The notes under the pieces were generated by a model. It was not told the DNA's origin. It saw only the letters and a list, made by a program, of their open reading frames with translations, and made no database searches. The translations under genes and the position numbers were made by a program. DNA of 64,000 nt. It comes from Ramlibacter sp. Lineage in GTDB: Bacteria; Pseudomonadota; Gammaproteobacteria; Burkholderiales; Burkholderiaceae_C. This document shows positions 44,651-54,899 of this stretch, one piece after another (position 1 is the first letter of the stretch; every line of letters starts with the position of its first letter). The stretch spans positions 1 through 64,000 of the forward strand of contig JACDFR010000011.1 of assembly GCA_013815685.1 (NCBI GenBank), in the 5' to 3' direction.

Positions 44651-45534
44651 CCTTTTTCGACCGGCCGCGACGCATCGCGGCACCACTCGCTCCAGCTTCC
44701 CGCATACAGGGCCGTGGGCCGGAAGCCCGCGACTTCCATCGCGATTACATTGGGCAGCGCGCTCACGCCACTGCCGCAGTGGTGTACCACCGTGGCCGGG
44801 TCGCGGCCGCCGAGCAAGGCTTCGAACTCGGCCTTGAGCAGGGCCGGGCTCTTGAATTTTCCGTCCGGGCCCATGTTCTGGCTGAAGGGCCGGTTCAGGG
44901 CACCCGGTATGTGCCCGGCCACAGGGTCCAGCGGCTCGACCTCGCCCTTGAAGCGGGGAGTCGCCCGGGCGTCGATCAGGGTCTGTCCCTGCCCGCCCAA
45001 CCTGCCGAGCACGTCGTCGCTGGTGGCAAGCGAACGCAGCGGCGCGCCCAGCGCGAAGTTCGACTGGAAGTGCGACGGTTCCTGGCGGCCGGTGACTGCG
45101 CCGCCGGCCGCTTGCCAGGCTTGCAGACCGCCGTCGAGCGCGGCCACCGCGTCATGGCCGGCCCACTTCAGCATCCACCAGAGCCGGCCGCAATAGTTCG
45201 CGCCGTTGCGGTCGTATACCACGGCTTGCATATCATTGGCAAAACCCACGCTCGACAGCCACATGGCAAATTTTTCGCGACTGGGCAGCGGGTGCCGCCC
45301 GCCGGATGCGGCATCGGGATGCGGGTGATGGGTGCCGTCGGGGTCCACCACACCCTTGTCGCTCAGCGATGAGTCGAGGTTGGCATAGACCGCGCCGGGA
45401 ATGTGCTCCTTGCGGTACTGCTCTTCGCCGGCAGCGGGATTCATCAGATCGAAACTGCAGTCGAAGATCATCAGCCGCGAGCCGCGGGCCTGCAGCGCCT
45501 TGAGCTGATCGACGGAGATGAGCGTGCTGTACAT
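44647..45534 (-). CDS. sseA: Thiosulfate/3-mercaptopyruvate sulfurtransferase
   Basis: 295-aa two-domain rhodanese. The inactive N-terminal domain is followed by a C-terminal domain with the active loop HHCGSGVSA (Cys253), of the CGSGVT/SA form seen in 3-mercaptopyruvate sulfurtransferases; the linker DARATPRFKGEVEPLDPVAGHIPGA is typical. It moves sulfur from mercaptopyruvate to thiol acceptors. Confidence 0.88.
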   Translation of the reverse strand: MYSTLISVDQLKALQARGSRLMIFDCSFDLMNPAAGEEQYRKEHIPGAVYANLDSSLSDKGVVDPDGTHHPHPDAASGGRHPLPSREKFAMWLSSVGFANDMQAVVYDRNGANYCGRLWWMLKWAGHDAVAALDGGLQAWQAAGGAVTGRQEPSHFQSNFALGAPLRSLATSDDVLGRLGGQGQTLIDARATPRFKGEVEPLDPVAGHIPGALNRPFSQNMGPDGKFKSPALLKAEFEALLGGRDPATVVHHCGSGVSALPNVIAMEVAGFRPTALYAGSWSEWCRDASRPVEKG

Positions 45535-45588
45535 GGTTTGTCATGCCGGGCTTGCCCCGGCATCCTGCTTTGATCGTTCATTATCTCG

Positions 45589-46482
45589 CTAGTGTTCCTC
45601 AGCCGGCGCATGCGGCGCCGCACGGGCCCGCAGGGCGGTGGCGGCGATGCCGCTGGCGACGATCAGCGCCATGCCGATCCAACCCGACAGTGGGATCGAG
45701 TCACCGAACAGCGTGATGCTGTAGATCGCGCCGAACACGATCCCGAAGTACTGCAGGCTCGCGACCACCAGCGTTGCCCCGTGGCTGTAGGCCCGCGTCA
45801 TGCACAGCTGCCCCAGGGCAGCCAGGATGCCCACCGGAAGCAGCCACAGGGCATGGTTCCAGTCCCATGGTGAAATGCCCGCTACAGCCATTCCCGCGGC
45901 ACCTGCGATGACCGAACCCAGCGCGAAATAGAAAACGGTTCGCGATTCAGGCTCGCCCAGCTTGCCCAGGGCGGTGACCTGCATGTACGCGAATGCGGCG
46001 GTGAGCCCGGACATCAGGCCCACGATCCCGGCGAATGCCTGGTTTTGATCGATCGTCGGCCGCAGCATCAAGATCACGCCGGCGAAGCCGGCCAGCACGC
46101 TCAATACCAGCGGGCCCTGGCGCGGCGCCGAGCCGCTGCGCGGATTCAAAGAGAACAAGGCCGCCCCAACCAGGAAGGCCGCCACCCACACGCTGCTCAT
46201 GTAGTTCAGTGTCATGGCAGTGGCCAACGGCAGCCTGCCGATGGCGTAGAACCAGGCGCCGAGCGAGATCACCCCCACCAGGCTGCGCCACGCATGCATC
46301 CCGGCATGCCGGGTGGCGAGCGTCACGCCGCTTTGCCGGGCCAGCAGCCACATGATGAGCATGCCGATGAGGCCCCGGTAGAACACCAGTTCCGCGGCGT
46401 TGAACCACGTCGAGGCGAACTTCACGCACACCGCCATGGTGGCGAAGAAAAGCGAGCCCAGGACCATCCACAGCGCTTGCAT
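45589..46482 (-). CDS. EamA/DMT-superfamily permease
   Basis: 297-aa transporter with ten hydrophobic segments and two EamA repeats (VFYRGLIGMLIMWLLA, then LNYMSSVWVAAFLVGAALF; second repeat ALGSVIAGAAG and YFGIVFGAIYSITLFGDSIP). Exporters of this class handle amino acids or metabolites. The start at ATG 46482 (MQALWMVLGSLFFATMAVCVKF) begins the first helix; the frame extends upstream but without sense. Confidence 0.85.
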   Translation of the reverse strand: MQALWMVLGSLFFATMAVCVKFASTWFNAAELVFYRGLIGMLIMWLLARQSGVTLATRHAGMHAWRSLVGVISLGAWFYAIGRLPLATAMTLNYMSSVWVAAFLVGAALFSLNPRSGSAPRQGPLVLSVLAGFAGVILMLRPTIDQNQAFAGIVGLMSGLTAAFAYMQVTALGKLGEPESRTVFYFALGSVIAGAAGMAVAGISPWDWNHALWLLPVGILAALGQLCMTRAYSHGATLVVASLQYFGIVFGAIYSITLFGDSIPLSGWIGMALIVASGIAATALRARAAPHAPAEEH

Positions 46483-46669
46483 CAGTCCGCCAGCACCGGC
46501 CCGCAGCCGCTGCGAGCCGTGGAGCGCCCGTACCGCTTGGGAAAAATCGCGTCCGTATCGACGTTGGCACGGTCCAGTGGCACCGGGATGCCGCGGTGCC
46601 GGCCGTCGGAAAATGAAGGCATCTCCTTTTTGACTCGCAACGCATCTCGCAAAAATAGTGTGAACAGGC

Positions 46670-47821
46670 CTAGACGCGCAAACGCTCGCTCGCGGCACCG
46701 ATCGCGCCGCGGTACCACTCATGGAAATGCTGCATTCCGTCTTCCATGGGACTCTGGTAGGGCCCGACCTCGTTGTCCCCGCGCCGCAGGAGGGCCTTGC
46801 GGCCGGCATCCATGCGGCCGGCGATCTCGTCGTCTTCCACGCAAGTCTCCATATAGGCGGCCTGCTGGGCCTCGACGAACTCGCGCTCGAAGGCCGCGAT
46901 TTCCTCGGGGTAGTAGAACTCGACCATGTTCATTGTTTTCTGCGGACCCATGGGGTGCAGCGTGGACACGGTAAGAACGTGTGGGTACCACTCGACCATG
47001 ATGTGCGGGTAGTAGGTGAGCCAGATCGCCCCGTACTTCGGCTGCTTGCCGTCCCGGTATTGCAGCAACGCGTTCTGCCACCGCTCGTACACCGGGCTGC
47101 CTGCTTTGCCCAGCCGGTTGGCAACCCCGACTGTCTGGACCGAGTAGTTCTCCTTGAATTCCCAGCGAAGGTCGTCGCAGGCCACGAAGCTGCCCAGGCC
47201 CGGATGGAAGGGCCCGACGTGGTAGTCCTCGAGGTAGACCTCGATGAAGGTCTTCCAGTTGTAGTTGCACTCGTGCATCTCCACGCGGTCGAGGACCATC
47301 CCGGTGAAATCGAGATCGGCGCGCGGGCCCATGCCGGCCAGCTCCGCTTCGATGTTTCGCCCGTTCGCCTCGAACAGCAGGCCGTTCCATTCCTGGAGCG
47401 GGTAGTTGTTCAGGTTCAAGCAGGGATCCTGAGCGAAATGCGGCGCGCCCAGCAGGGTGCCCGCCTTGCCGGCGCCCCCGCCGCTGTAGGTCCAGCGGTG
47501 CAGCGGGCACACGATGTTGCCGCCCGATGCCGGGCTGGATTGGAGCGAGCCGCGCCCTTTCAATATGACGGCCTGACGGTGGCGGCAAACGTTGGAGATG
47601 AGTTCGACGCCGCGAGGCGTGCGCAGCAGCGCACGTCCGTCACCCTCTTGGGGCAAAGCATAAAAGTCCCCCGGGTGGGGGACGGAAAGCTGGTGCCCCA
47701 CATAACGGGGCCCTTGCTGGAAGATGACTTCCATCTCGCGCCGGAAAAGCGCCTCGTCGAAATAACTGGAAACTGGTAGTTGGCTTGCGGCCTGCTGCAG
47801 TTGAAGACTTAAATCAGACAT
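46670..47821 (-). CDS. Rieske aromatic ring-hydroxylating oxygenase, large (alpha) subunit
   Basis: 383-aa alpha subunit. The Rieske cluster ligands are Cys79-x-His81 (NVCRHRQ) and Cys105-x2-His108 (CPLHRW). The mononuclear-iron region contains [19 protein letters not shown] with the expected Glu/Asp and two His. Relatives act on choline-like, carnitine-like or aromatic substrates. No ferredoxin or reductase gene lies next to it. The 187-bp gap between it and the DMT gene downstream carries no gene. Confidence 0.87.
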   Translation of the reverse strand: MSDLSLQLQQAASQLPVSSYFDEALFRREMEVIFQQGPRYVGHQLSVPHPGDFYALPQEGDGRALLRTPRGVELISNVCRHRQAVILKGRGSLQSSPASGGNIVCPLHRWTYSGGGAGKAGTLLGAPHFAQDPCLNLNNYPLQEWNGLLFEANGRNIEAELAGMGPRADLDFTGMVLDRVEMHECNYNWKTFIEVYLEDYHVGPFHPGLGSFVACDDLRWEFKENYSVQTVGVANRLGKAGSPVYERWQNALLQYRDGKQPKYGAIWLTYYPHIMVEWYPHVLTVSTLHPMGPQKTMNMVEFYYPEEIAAFEREFVEAQQAAYMETCVEDDEIAGRMDAGRKALLRRGDNEVGPYQSPMEDGMQHFHEWYRGAIGAASERLRV

Positions 47822-48041
47822 GGGTGACCTGACCTAGAGACTCCCCCTATTAAGGGGCAGGGAAGCGCTATATCCGTGGATTCGCGCAGGAGGTAGAAAA
47901 GCAAAAGAGCGGGGGCTCGCCCCGGATGGAGGGAAAGGGATTGTACCCCGCGGGGTTATTTCGGGGGCGCGGGCGGGACTGTCAAGACCGCACACAGACG
48001 CGGCGCGCCGGTCACCTAGAATTGCGGGTTTGCAACGCCCC

Positions 48042-48275
48042 ATGATCATGCCCAAGGCTCCCTTCCAGACTCCCGCCAGCTATGAAGCTGCCCTGGAAGA
48101 GTTGGAGCAGCTCGTAGGCCTGATCGAATCGGGCCAGCTGCCGTTGGAGCAGCTTCTCACCGGCTACCAGCGCGGCGCCGAGCTGCTGCAGTTCTGCCGG
48201 GACAAGCTGCAGGCAGTCGAGAACCAGATCAAGGTGCTGGACGAGGGCATGCTCAAGCCGTGGATGCAGGAGTGA
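48042..48275 (+). CDS. xseB: Exodeoxyribonuclease VII small subunit
   Basis: 77-aa protein (ATG 48042; ATG 48048 also possible) with the XseB coiled-coil [27 protein letters not shown]. It forms exonuclease VII with XseA. The stop overlaps the ispA start, and the xseB-ispA-dxs order is common in proteobacteria. Confidence 0.9.
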   Translation: MIMPKAPFQTPASYEAALEELEQLVGLIESGQLPLEQLLTGYQRGAELLQFCRDKLQAVENQIKVLDEGMLKPWMQE

Positions 48276-49195
48276 ACGGCGCCGCCGCGCCGCCGCCGGA
48301 CGCGGACATGGCATTCAACCTGGACCGATGGAGCGCGGTCCGCCTCGAGTGCGTCGAGCGGTCTTTGTCGAAGTGGGTCGTCGCCGACGCGCCGGCGGGC
48401 CTGGGCGACGCCATGCGCTATGCGGTGCTCGACGGCGGCAAGCGGCTGCGCCCCCTGCTGGTGCTCGCTGCCTGCGAGGCCGTCGGGGGGCTCGGGGAAG
48501 CGGCGCTGCGAGCGGCCTGCGCGACTGAACTCATTCACGCGTATTCGCTCGTGCACGATGACATGCCATGCATGGACAACGATGTACTGCGCCGCGGCAA
48601 GCCCACGGTCCACGTCAAGTTCGGGCAGGCCCAGGCGCTGCTGGCGGGCGACGCGCTGCAGGCGCTGGCCTTCGAGCTCCTGGTGCCCGACGACGACGCC
48701 GTCCCGGCGGGCGTGCAGGCCGCCCTGTGCCGGTTGCTGGCACGCTCGGCCGGCCACGCCGGCATGGCCGGCGGCCAGGCCATCGACCTCGCCAGCGTGG
48801 GCCAGTCGCTCACCCAGGCGCAGTTGTTCGAGATGCACAAGCTCAAGACTGGCGCCTTGCTCGAGGCGAGCGTGATGATGGGAGCGGCCTGCGGGTCCGC
48901 ATCCGGGGCGGAACTGTCCGGCTTGCAGGCCTACGGATCGGCCATGGGGCTGGCTTTCCAGGTGGTCGACGACATCCTGGACGTGACGGCGGACTCGGCG
49001 ACCCTGGGCAAGACCGCCGGCAAGGACGCCGCGCAGGCAAAGCCCACCTATGTCTCGCTGTTGGGCCTCGATCGGTCGCGCGCGTATGCGCAAAAGCTGC
49101 TGGCACAGTCGCTGCGGGCGCTGGACGCCAGCGGACTGCGGGACACACGGGCTTTACAGTCGCTGGCGATGATGGTGGTGAACCGGGACAATTGA
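48272..49195 (+). CDS. ispA: Farnesyl diphosphate synthase
   Basis: 307-aa trans-prenyltransferase. The first Asp-rich motif is [13 protein letters not shown] and the second [20 protein letters not shown] and GQAIDL are also present. It condenses IPP with DMAPP/GPP. A GTG at 48272 overlaps the xseB stop (GTGA), so translational coupling makes it the likeliest start; GTG 48260 would add four residues. A Pro/Ala stretch precedes the fold. Confidence 0.92.
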   Translation: MNGAAAPPPDADMAFNLDRWSAVRLECVERSLSKWVVADAPAGLGDAMRYAVLDGGKRLRPLLVLAACEAVGGLGEAALRAACATELIHAYSLVHDDMPCMDNDVLRRGKPTVHVKFGQAQALLAGDALQALAFELLVPDDDAVPAGVQAALCRLLARSAGHAGMAGGQAIDLASVGQSLTQAQLFEMHKLKTGALLEASVMMGAACGSASGAELSGLQAYGSAMGLAFQVVDDILDVTADSATLGKTAGKDAAQAKPTYVSLLGLDRSRAYAQKLLAQSLRALDASGLRDTRALQSLAMMVVNRDN

Positions 49196-49204
49196 AGGGG
49201 ACGG

Positions 49205-51097
49205 ATGGCGATGGCATCTTTGCTGGAAACGATCAACGACCCGGCGGCCCTGCGCAAGCTGCCGCGGGCCCAGCTGCGCGCCCTCGCGGACGAACTGCGC
49301 GCTTTCCTGCTGGACAGCGTGTCGCGCACCGGCGGCCATCTGAGCTCGAACCTGGGAACGGTGGAACTGACCATCGCCCTGCATTACGTGTTCAACACGC
49401 CCCACGACCGGCTGGTGTGGGACGTGGGCCACCAGACCTATCCGCACAAGATCCTCACCGGCCGGCGCGAGCGCATGAGCAGCCTGCGCCAGACGGGCGG
49501 GCTGTCCGGTTTCCCCCAGCGCAGCGAAAGCGACTACGACGCCTTCGGCACGGCCCATTCCTCCACCAGCATTTCGGCCGCCCTGGGCATGGCCCTGGCC
49601 GCCCGGCACAAGGGCGAGAACCGCAGGGCCGTGGCCATCATTGGCGATGGCGCAATGAGTGCCGGCATGGCCTTCGAGGCGTTGAACAACGGCGGCGTCG
49701 CCGACTGCGACCTGCTGGTGATCCTCAACGACAACGATATGTCGATCAGCCCGCCCGTGGGCGCGCTGAATCGGTACCTGGCCCAGCTCATGAGCGGGCA
49801 GTTCTATGCCGCGGCCAAGAACGTGGGCAAGAACGTACTCAAGGTGGCCCCGCCCCTGTTCGAGCTGGCCAAACGCTTCGAGGAGCACGCCAAGGGCATG
49901 GTGGTGCCCGCCACGCTGTTCGAAAAATTCGGCTTCAATTACATCGGCCCGATCGACGGCCATGACCTCGAATCGCTGGTGCCCACGCTGGAGAACATCA
50001 GGCACCTGAGGGGGCCGCAATTCCTGCACGTGGTGACCAGGAAAGGCCAGGGCTACAAGCTGGCCGAGGCCGATCCCGTGGCCTATCACGGGCCGGGAAA
50101 ATTCGATCCGGCCGTGGGCATCGTCAAGCCGGCCACGACGCCCAAGACCACCTTCACGCAGGTGTTCGGCCAGTGGCTGTGCGACATGGCGGAACAAGAC
50201 CCGCGGCTGGTCGGCATCACGCCCGCCATGCGTGAAGGCTCCGGCATGGTGGAGTTCGACAAGCGGTTCCCCACCCGCTATTTCGATGTGGGCATCGCCG
50301 AGCAGCATGCGGTGACATTCGCGGCCGGCCTGGCATGCGAAGGGCTCAAGCCCGTGGTGGCGATCTACTCGACGTTCCTGCAGCGGGCCTACGACCAGCT
50401 GATTCACGACGTGGCGCTGCAGAACCTGCCCGTGGTGTTCGCGCTGGATCGCGCGGGCCTCGTCGGCGCCGACGGGGCCACGCATGCGGGTGCCTACGAC
50501 ATTCCTTTCCTGCGCTGCGTGCCCAATGTGAGCATCGCCTGCCCCGCCGACGAAAACGAGTGCCGGCGGCTGCTCACCAGCGCCTTCGAGCAAAGCCACC
50601 CCGTGGCCGTGCGGTATCCGCGCGGCGCCGGCGCCGGCGTCGCTGTGGACGCGGGGCTCCAGGCCTTGCCCTTCGGCAAGGGGGAAGTGCGGCGCGAGGG
50701 CAAAGGCGTGGCGATCCTGGTGTTCGGCACCCTCCTGTATCCGGCCTTGGCGGCGGCCGAGCGGCTCAATGCCACTGTCGCCAACATGCGCTGGGCCAAG
50801 CCCCTGGACACCGACTTGCTGCTGCAGGTCGCGGCGCGCCACGACGCGCTGGTGACTGTGGAAGAGGGCGCCATCATGGGCGGCGCGGGCAGCGCCGTGG
50901 CCGAGGCGCTGCACGGCGCGGGTGTCCTCAAACCCCTGCTGCTTCTGGGCCTGCGCGATGAATTCACCCACCACGGCGATCCGGCGAAGCTCCTGGCGCT
51001 CCAGGGGCTGGACGCGGCCGGTATCGAAGCGTCCGTGCTGCACCGTTTCGGCAATCTGGTCGAACGCACGCCGCCGGCGCTGAAAATCGTCGGCTAG
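49205..51097 (+). CDS. dxs: 1-deoxy-D-xylulose-5-phosphate synthase
   Basis: 630-aa thiamine-dependent enzyme of the MEP pathway. TPP-binding [21 protein letters not shown] ... LNDNDMSIS and the transketolase-like Glu in [18 protein letters not shown] are intact; [17 protein letters not shown] is diagnostic. It supplies DXP for isoprenoids (with ispA just upstream) and for thiamine and pyridoxal. It starts 9 nt after ispA. Confidence 0.96.
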   Translation: MAMASLLETINDPAALRKLPRAQLRALADELRAFLLDSVSRTGGHLSSNLGTVELTIALHYVFNTPHDRLVWDVGHQTYPHKILTGRRERMSSLRQTGGLSGFPQRSESDYDAFGTAHSSTSISAALGMALAARHKGENRRAVAIIGDGAMSAGMAFEALNNGGVADCDLLVILNDNDMSISPPVGALNRYLAQLMSGQFYAAAKNVGKNVLKVAPPLFELAKRFEEHAKGMVVPATLFEKFGFNYIGPIDGHDLESLVPTLENIRHLRGPQFLHVVTRKGQGYKLAEADPVAYHGPGKFDPAVGIVKPATTPKTTFTQVFGQWLCDMAEQDPRLVGITPAMREGSGMVEFDKRFPTRYFDVGIAEQHAVTFAAGLACEGLKPVVAIYSTFLQRAYDQLIHDVALQNLPVVFALDRAGLVGADGATHAGAYDIPFLRCVPNVSIACPADENECRRLLTSAFEQSHPVAVRYPRGAGAGVAVDAGLQALPFGKGEVRREGKGVAILVFGTLLYPALAAAERLNATVANMRWAKPLDTDLLLQVAARHDALVTVEEGAIMGGAGSAVAEALHGAGVLKPLLLLGLRDEFTHHGDPAKLLALQGLDAAGIEASVLHRFGNLVERTPPALKIVG

Positions 51098-51278
51098 ACG
51101 GCTCACGGTTTCCTGAAAATTTGCTGACACTTTCGGCAAAAACAAAAGGCTGCTCAAGGGAAAACCCCTGAGTACCAAAGTGGGCGCGTTCCTAGAATGG
51201 CGGGAGATTGCGACTGGCATTCCGTTGCCCGATCTTTACGTCTCACAGTTTTCTTGTTTTCAAATCAGAGGAGCGCTC

Positions 51279-52358
51279 ATGGACCGTCGATCACTCATCA
51301 AAAACGCCGGCATTGCCGGTGTGCTGGCCGCGGGCGTCGCCCCGGCCGTGCACGCGCAGGCGGCCGTCCGCTGGCGCCTGGCCTCGAGTTTCCCCAAATC
51401 GCTGGACACCATCTATGGCGCGGCGGACACGTTCGCCAACCAGGTCAAGGCGATGTCAGGCGGCAAGTTCGAAATCACCGTGCATGGCGGCGGCGAACTG
51501 ATGCCCGCCTTCGGCGTGGTCGACGGCGTGCAGCAGGGCACCGTCGAAATGGCGCACACAGCCCCTTACTACTTCTTCGGCAAGAACGAGGTGTTCGGCA
51601 TTGGCACGGCGATTCCCTTCGGCCTGAACAGCCGCCAGATGACGGCCTGGATGTACGAAGGCAATGGCCTGAAACTGATGCGCGAGTTCTACGCCAAGTA
51701 CAACATGATCAGCTTTCCCGGCGGCAACACCGGTGCACAGATGGGCGGCTGGTACCGCAAGGAGATCAAGTCGGTCAAGGACATCAAGGGCATGAAAATG
51801 CGCATTGGTGGCTTCGGCGGCAAGGTGCTGGAGCGCATGGGCGGCGTGCCGCAGAACATCCCCGGCGGCGAGATCTACCAGGCCCTGGAAAAAGGCACGA
51901 TCGATGCGGCCGAGTGGGTGGGGCCGTTCGATGACCAGAAGCTGGGTTTCAACAAGGTCGCCCCGTTCTACTATTACCCGGGCTGGTGGGAAGGCTGCGC
52001 GGAACTCGACTTCTTCATCAACCAGAAGGCCTACGACGGCTTATCGGCCGAGTACAAGGCCATCATTGATTCCGCGTCCGCGCACGCCCATGTGATCATG
52101 CAGGCCCGATACGACGCGCGCAACCCGGCCGCGCTCAAGCAGCTCGTGGGCGCCGGCACCAAGCTGCGGCCCTTTCCGCAGGATGTGCTGGCCGACGCCT
52201 TCAAGCATTCGATGGCCCTGTACGACGACCTCAGCGCCAAGAACGAGGACTGGAAAAAGATTTACGCGGACTACTCAAAGTTCCGCGCCGACCAGAACCT
52301 GTGGTTCCGCTTCACCGAAGCGACGTTCGACCGCTTCATGCAAACGCAGAAGCTGTAA
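51279..52358 (+). CDS. TRAP transporter substrate-binding protein, TakP-like, tandem copy 1
   Basis: 359 aa. A twin-arginine-like leader (MDRRSLIKNAGIAGVLAAG ... VHAQ) suggests export folded. The mature protein is of the TakP-like DctP type, with LRIGGFGGKVLERMGGVPQNIPGGEIYQALEKGT-like segments and the ligand-pocket AAEWVGPFDDQKLGFNKVAPFYYYPGW. Relatives bind 2-oxo acids with sodium. It has its own upstream region (GAGGAG at 51268) and a strong terminator after it. Confidence 0.92.
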   Translation: MDRRSLIKNAGIAGVLAAGVAPAVHAQAAVRWRLASSFPKSLDTIYGAADTFANQVKAMSGGKFEITVHGGGELMPAFGVVDGVQQGTVEMAHTAPYYFFGKNEVFGIGTAIPFGLNSRQMTAWMYEGNGLKLMREFYAKYNMISFPGGNTGAQMGGWYRKEIKSVKDIKGMKMRIGGFGGKVLERMGGVPQNIPGGEIYQALEKGTIDAAEWVGPFDDQKLGFNKVAPFYYYPGWWEGCAELDFFINQKAYDGLSAEYKAIIDSASAHAHVIMQARYDARNPAALKQLVGAGTKLRPFPQDVLADAFKHSMALYDDLSAKNEDWKKIYADYSKFRADQNLWFRFTEATFDRFMQTQKL

Positions 52359-52395
52359 GACGCACCGCGCGGCATTGGGCCGCCAGATGCGATTT

Positions 52396-52428
52396 CAAAA
52401 AGGGCTGCAGCGATGCAGCCCTTTTTTG
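52396..52428 (+). terminator. Rho-independent terminator after TRAP copy 1
   Basis: AGGGCTGCA - GCGA - TGCAGCCCT, flanked by AAAA and TTTTTT. It separates the first binding-protein gene from the second, so copy 2 needs its own promoter. Confidence 0.88.
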
Positions 52429-52625
52429 TTTCGCATGACGCTGCTGATGTTCGGGACGCAGCATGTTCCGGGCGTTGTCGCCGCCATTGAAGCGGTTTTC
52501 AGTTTCCTGACGTCGCGGCGTCCGGGGCATTTCTTCGTAAGTGGGTTGAAAGGCTTTCGAACACGCCCGGCCGCATGATCGCTCCGCGTTTCGAAGCGCA
52601 AGCCCACATCAAGGAGAAGCATAAA

Positions 52626-53705
52626 ATGGATCGTCGTTCGCTCATCAAACACACCGGCATCGCCGGCGTTCTCGCCGCAGGCGTCGCCCCCGCGGTGCAC
52701 GCCCAGGCCGCAGTCCGCTGGCGCCTGGCCTCGAGTTTTCCCAAGTCGCTGGACACCATCTATGGCGCGGCGGAAGTGTTCGCGCAGAAGGTGAGGCAAC
52801 TATCGGGCGGCAAGTTCGAAGTCTCCGTCCACGCCGGCGGCGAGCTGATGCCGCCTTTCGGCGTGGTGGACGGCGTGCAGAGCGGCACCATCGACGCGGC
52901 GCACACCGCGCCTTACTACTTCTTCGGCAAGGACGAGACATTCGCCATTGGCGGCGCGATTCCCTTTGGCCTCAACAGCCGGCAGATGACGGCCTGGACT
53001 TACGAGGGCAACGGCTTGAAGCTGATGCGCGAGTTCTACGCCAAGTACAACATGATCAGCTTTCCCTGCGGCAATACCGGCGCCCAGATGGGCGGCTGGA
53101 TGCGCAAGGAGATCAAGAGCGTTGCCGACCTCAAGGGTCTGAAGTTCCGCATCGGCGGCTTTGCGGGCAAGGTGCTTGAGCGCCTCGGTGGAGTTCCGCA
53201 GAACATTCCCGGCGGCGAGATCTACCAGGCCCTGGAGAAGGGCACCATCGATGCGGCCGAGTGGATCGGCCCCTACGACGACCAGAAACTCGGCTTCAAC
53301 AAGGTGGCCCCCTTCTACTACTATCCGGGCTGGTGGGAAGGCGGGCTGCAGCTGGACCTGTACATCAACCAGAAGGCCTATGACGCACTCTCGCCCGAGT
53401 ACAAGACCATCGTCGAGGTGGCAAGCACGTTCGCCCATGTGGACACCCAGGCCAAGTACGACATGAAGAACCCCGGCGCGCTCAAGCAACTGGTGGGTGC
53501 CGGCGCCAAGCTCCGCCCTTTCCCGGCCGATGTAATGTCCGCGGCTTTCAAGACTTCCATGGCGCTGTACGATGAGCTTTCGGCCAGCAACGAAAACTGG
53601 CGCAAGGTCTACGGGGACTACCAGAAGTTCCGCTCCGACCAGAACCTGTGGTTTCGCTTCACCGAAGCGACGTTCGACCGCTTCATGCAGTCGCAAAAAC
53701 TTTAG
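52626..53705 (+). CDS. TRAP transporter substrate-binding protein, TakP-like, tandem copy 2
   Basis: 359 aa, the same length as copies 1 and 3, and very similar by eye. The leader MDRRSLIKHTGIAGVLAAG is nearly that of copy 1. Ligand-pocket segments match (AAEWIGPYDDQKLGFNKVAPFYYYPGWWEGGLQLD) but the segment after it differs (LQLDLYINQ against AELDFFINQ). GGAGAA precedes ATG 52626. Confidence 0.92.
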   Translation: MDRRSLIKHTGIAGVLAAGVAPAVHAQAAVRWRLASSFPKSLDTIYGAAEVFAQKVRQLSGGKFEVSVHAGGELMPPFGVVDGVQSGTIDAAHTAPYYFFGKDETFAIGGAIPFGLNSRQMTAWTYEGNGLKLMREFYAKYNMISFPCGNTGAQMGGWMRKEIKSVADLKGLKFRIGGFAGKVLERLGGVPQNIPGGEIYQALEKGTIDAAEWIGPYDDQKLGFNKVAPFYYYPGWWEGGLQLDLYINQKAYDALSPEYKTIVEVASTFAHVDTQAKYDMKNPGALKQLVGAGAKLRPFPADVMSAAFKTSMALYDELSASNENWRKVYGDYQKFRSDQNLWFRFTEATFDRFMQSQKL

Positions 53706-53819
53706 TTTGCCAAGCCGTTCTTCTTAGGTAGAAGCACTGGCGCCCGGCGCCAGCGCACTGCAAGCATTTTCCGGTGAACTGCCGCATCATGCGGCGGTTC
53801 AATATACCCAGGAGACAAC

Positions 53820-54899
53820 ATGGATCGTCGCGCACTCATCAGGAACGCGGGCATCGCCGGCGTGCTGGCTTCGGGCATCGCCCCCGCGGTACATGCGCAA
53901 GCCGCCATCCGCTGGCGGCTGGCGTCGAGTTTCCCCAAATCCCTCGACACGCTTTTCGGCGGCGCGGAGTCCTTCTCCAAGGCCGTGCGGGCGATGTCGG
54001 GCGGCAAGTTCGAAATCACCACTCATGCCGGCGGCGAGCTGATGCCACCCTTCGGTGTGCTTGACGGCGTGCAGAACGGCACCGTCGAAATAGCGCAAAC
54101 GGCGCCTTATTACTTTTTCGGCAAGGACGAGACGTTCACCCTGGGCTGCGCCATCCCGTTCGGCTTGAACAGCCGCCAGCTTACCGCGTGGATGCTCGAG
54201 GGCAATGGCCTGAAGCTCATGCGCGAGTTCTACGCCAAATACAACATCGTGAATTTCCCCGGGGGAAACACCGGCGCACAGATGGGCGGATGGTTCCGCA
54301 AGGAAGTCAAGACGATCCAGGACATGAAGGGCCTGAAGTTCCGCATCGGGGGCTTCGCCGGCAAGATCATCGAGCGCATTGGCGGCGTGCCGCAGAACCT
54401 GCCGGGCGGCGAGATCTACACGGCGCTGGAAAAAGGCACCATCGACGCGGCCGAATGGATAGGGCCGTACGACGACCAGAAGCTCGGCTTCGTCAAGGTC
54501 GCCCCCTTCTACTATTACCCCGGCTTCTGGGAAGGTTCGGCGCAGCTGGACTTCTTCATCAACCAGAAGGCGTGGGACACATTGTCGGCGGAGAACAAGG
54601 CCATCGTCGAGGCCGCGGCTGCCATGGCCCACACCGAGACCCAGGCCAGGTACGACGCGCGCAACCCGGGTGCCTTGAAGCAGCTGGTGGCGGGTGGCGC
54701 CAAACTGCGTCCGTTCCCGCAAGACATGATGACGCAGGCATTCAAACACGCCAACGCGATCTACGACGAGATTTCGGCCAAGAACGAGAGCTGGCGCAAG
54801 ATCTACGCTGACCTGGCCAAGTTCCGTGCCGACCAGAACCTGTGGTTCCGCTTCACGGAAGCGACCTTCGACCGCTTCATGCAGGCGCAGAAGCTCTAA
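53820..54899 (+). CDS. TRAP transporter substrate-binding protein, TakP-like, tandem copy 3
   Basis: 359 aa. The leader MDRRALIRNAGIAGVLASG is again twin-arginine-like. The body is of the same group, with FFLTLGCAIPFGLNSRQLTAW-type changes and AAEWIGPYDDQKLGFVKVAPFYYYPGFWEGSAQLDFF; it is the most divergent of the three. AGGAGAC precedes the start. The stop overlaps the convergent antiporter gene by 4 nt. Confidence 0.92.
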   Translation: MDRRALIRNAGIAGVLASGIAPAVHAQAAIRWRLASSFPKSLDTLFGGAESFSKAVRAMSGGKFEITTHAGGELMPPFGVLDGVQNGTVEIAQTAPYYFFGKDETFTLGCAIPFGLNSRQLTAWMLEGNGLKLMREFYAKYNIVNFPGGNTGAQMGGWFRKEVKTIQDMKGLKFRIGGFAGKIIERIGGVPQNLPGGEIYTALEKGTIDAAEWIGPYDDQKLGFVKVAPFYYYPGFWEGSAQLDFFINQKAWDTLSAENKAIVEAAAAMAHTETQARYDARNPGALKQLVAGGAKLRPFPQDMMTQAFKHANAIYDEISAKNESWRKIYADLAKFRADQNLWFRFTEATFDRFMQAQKL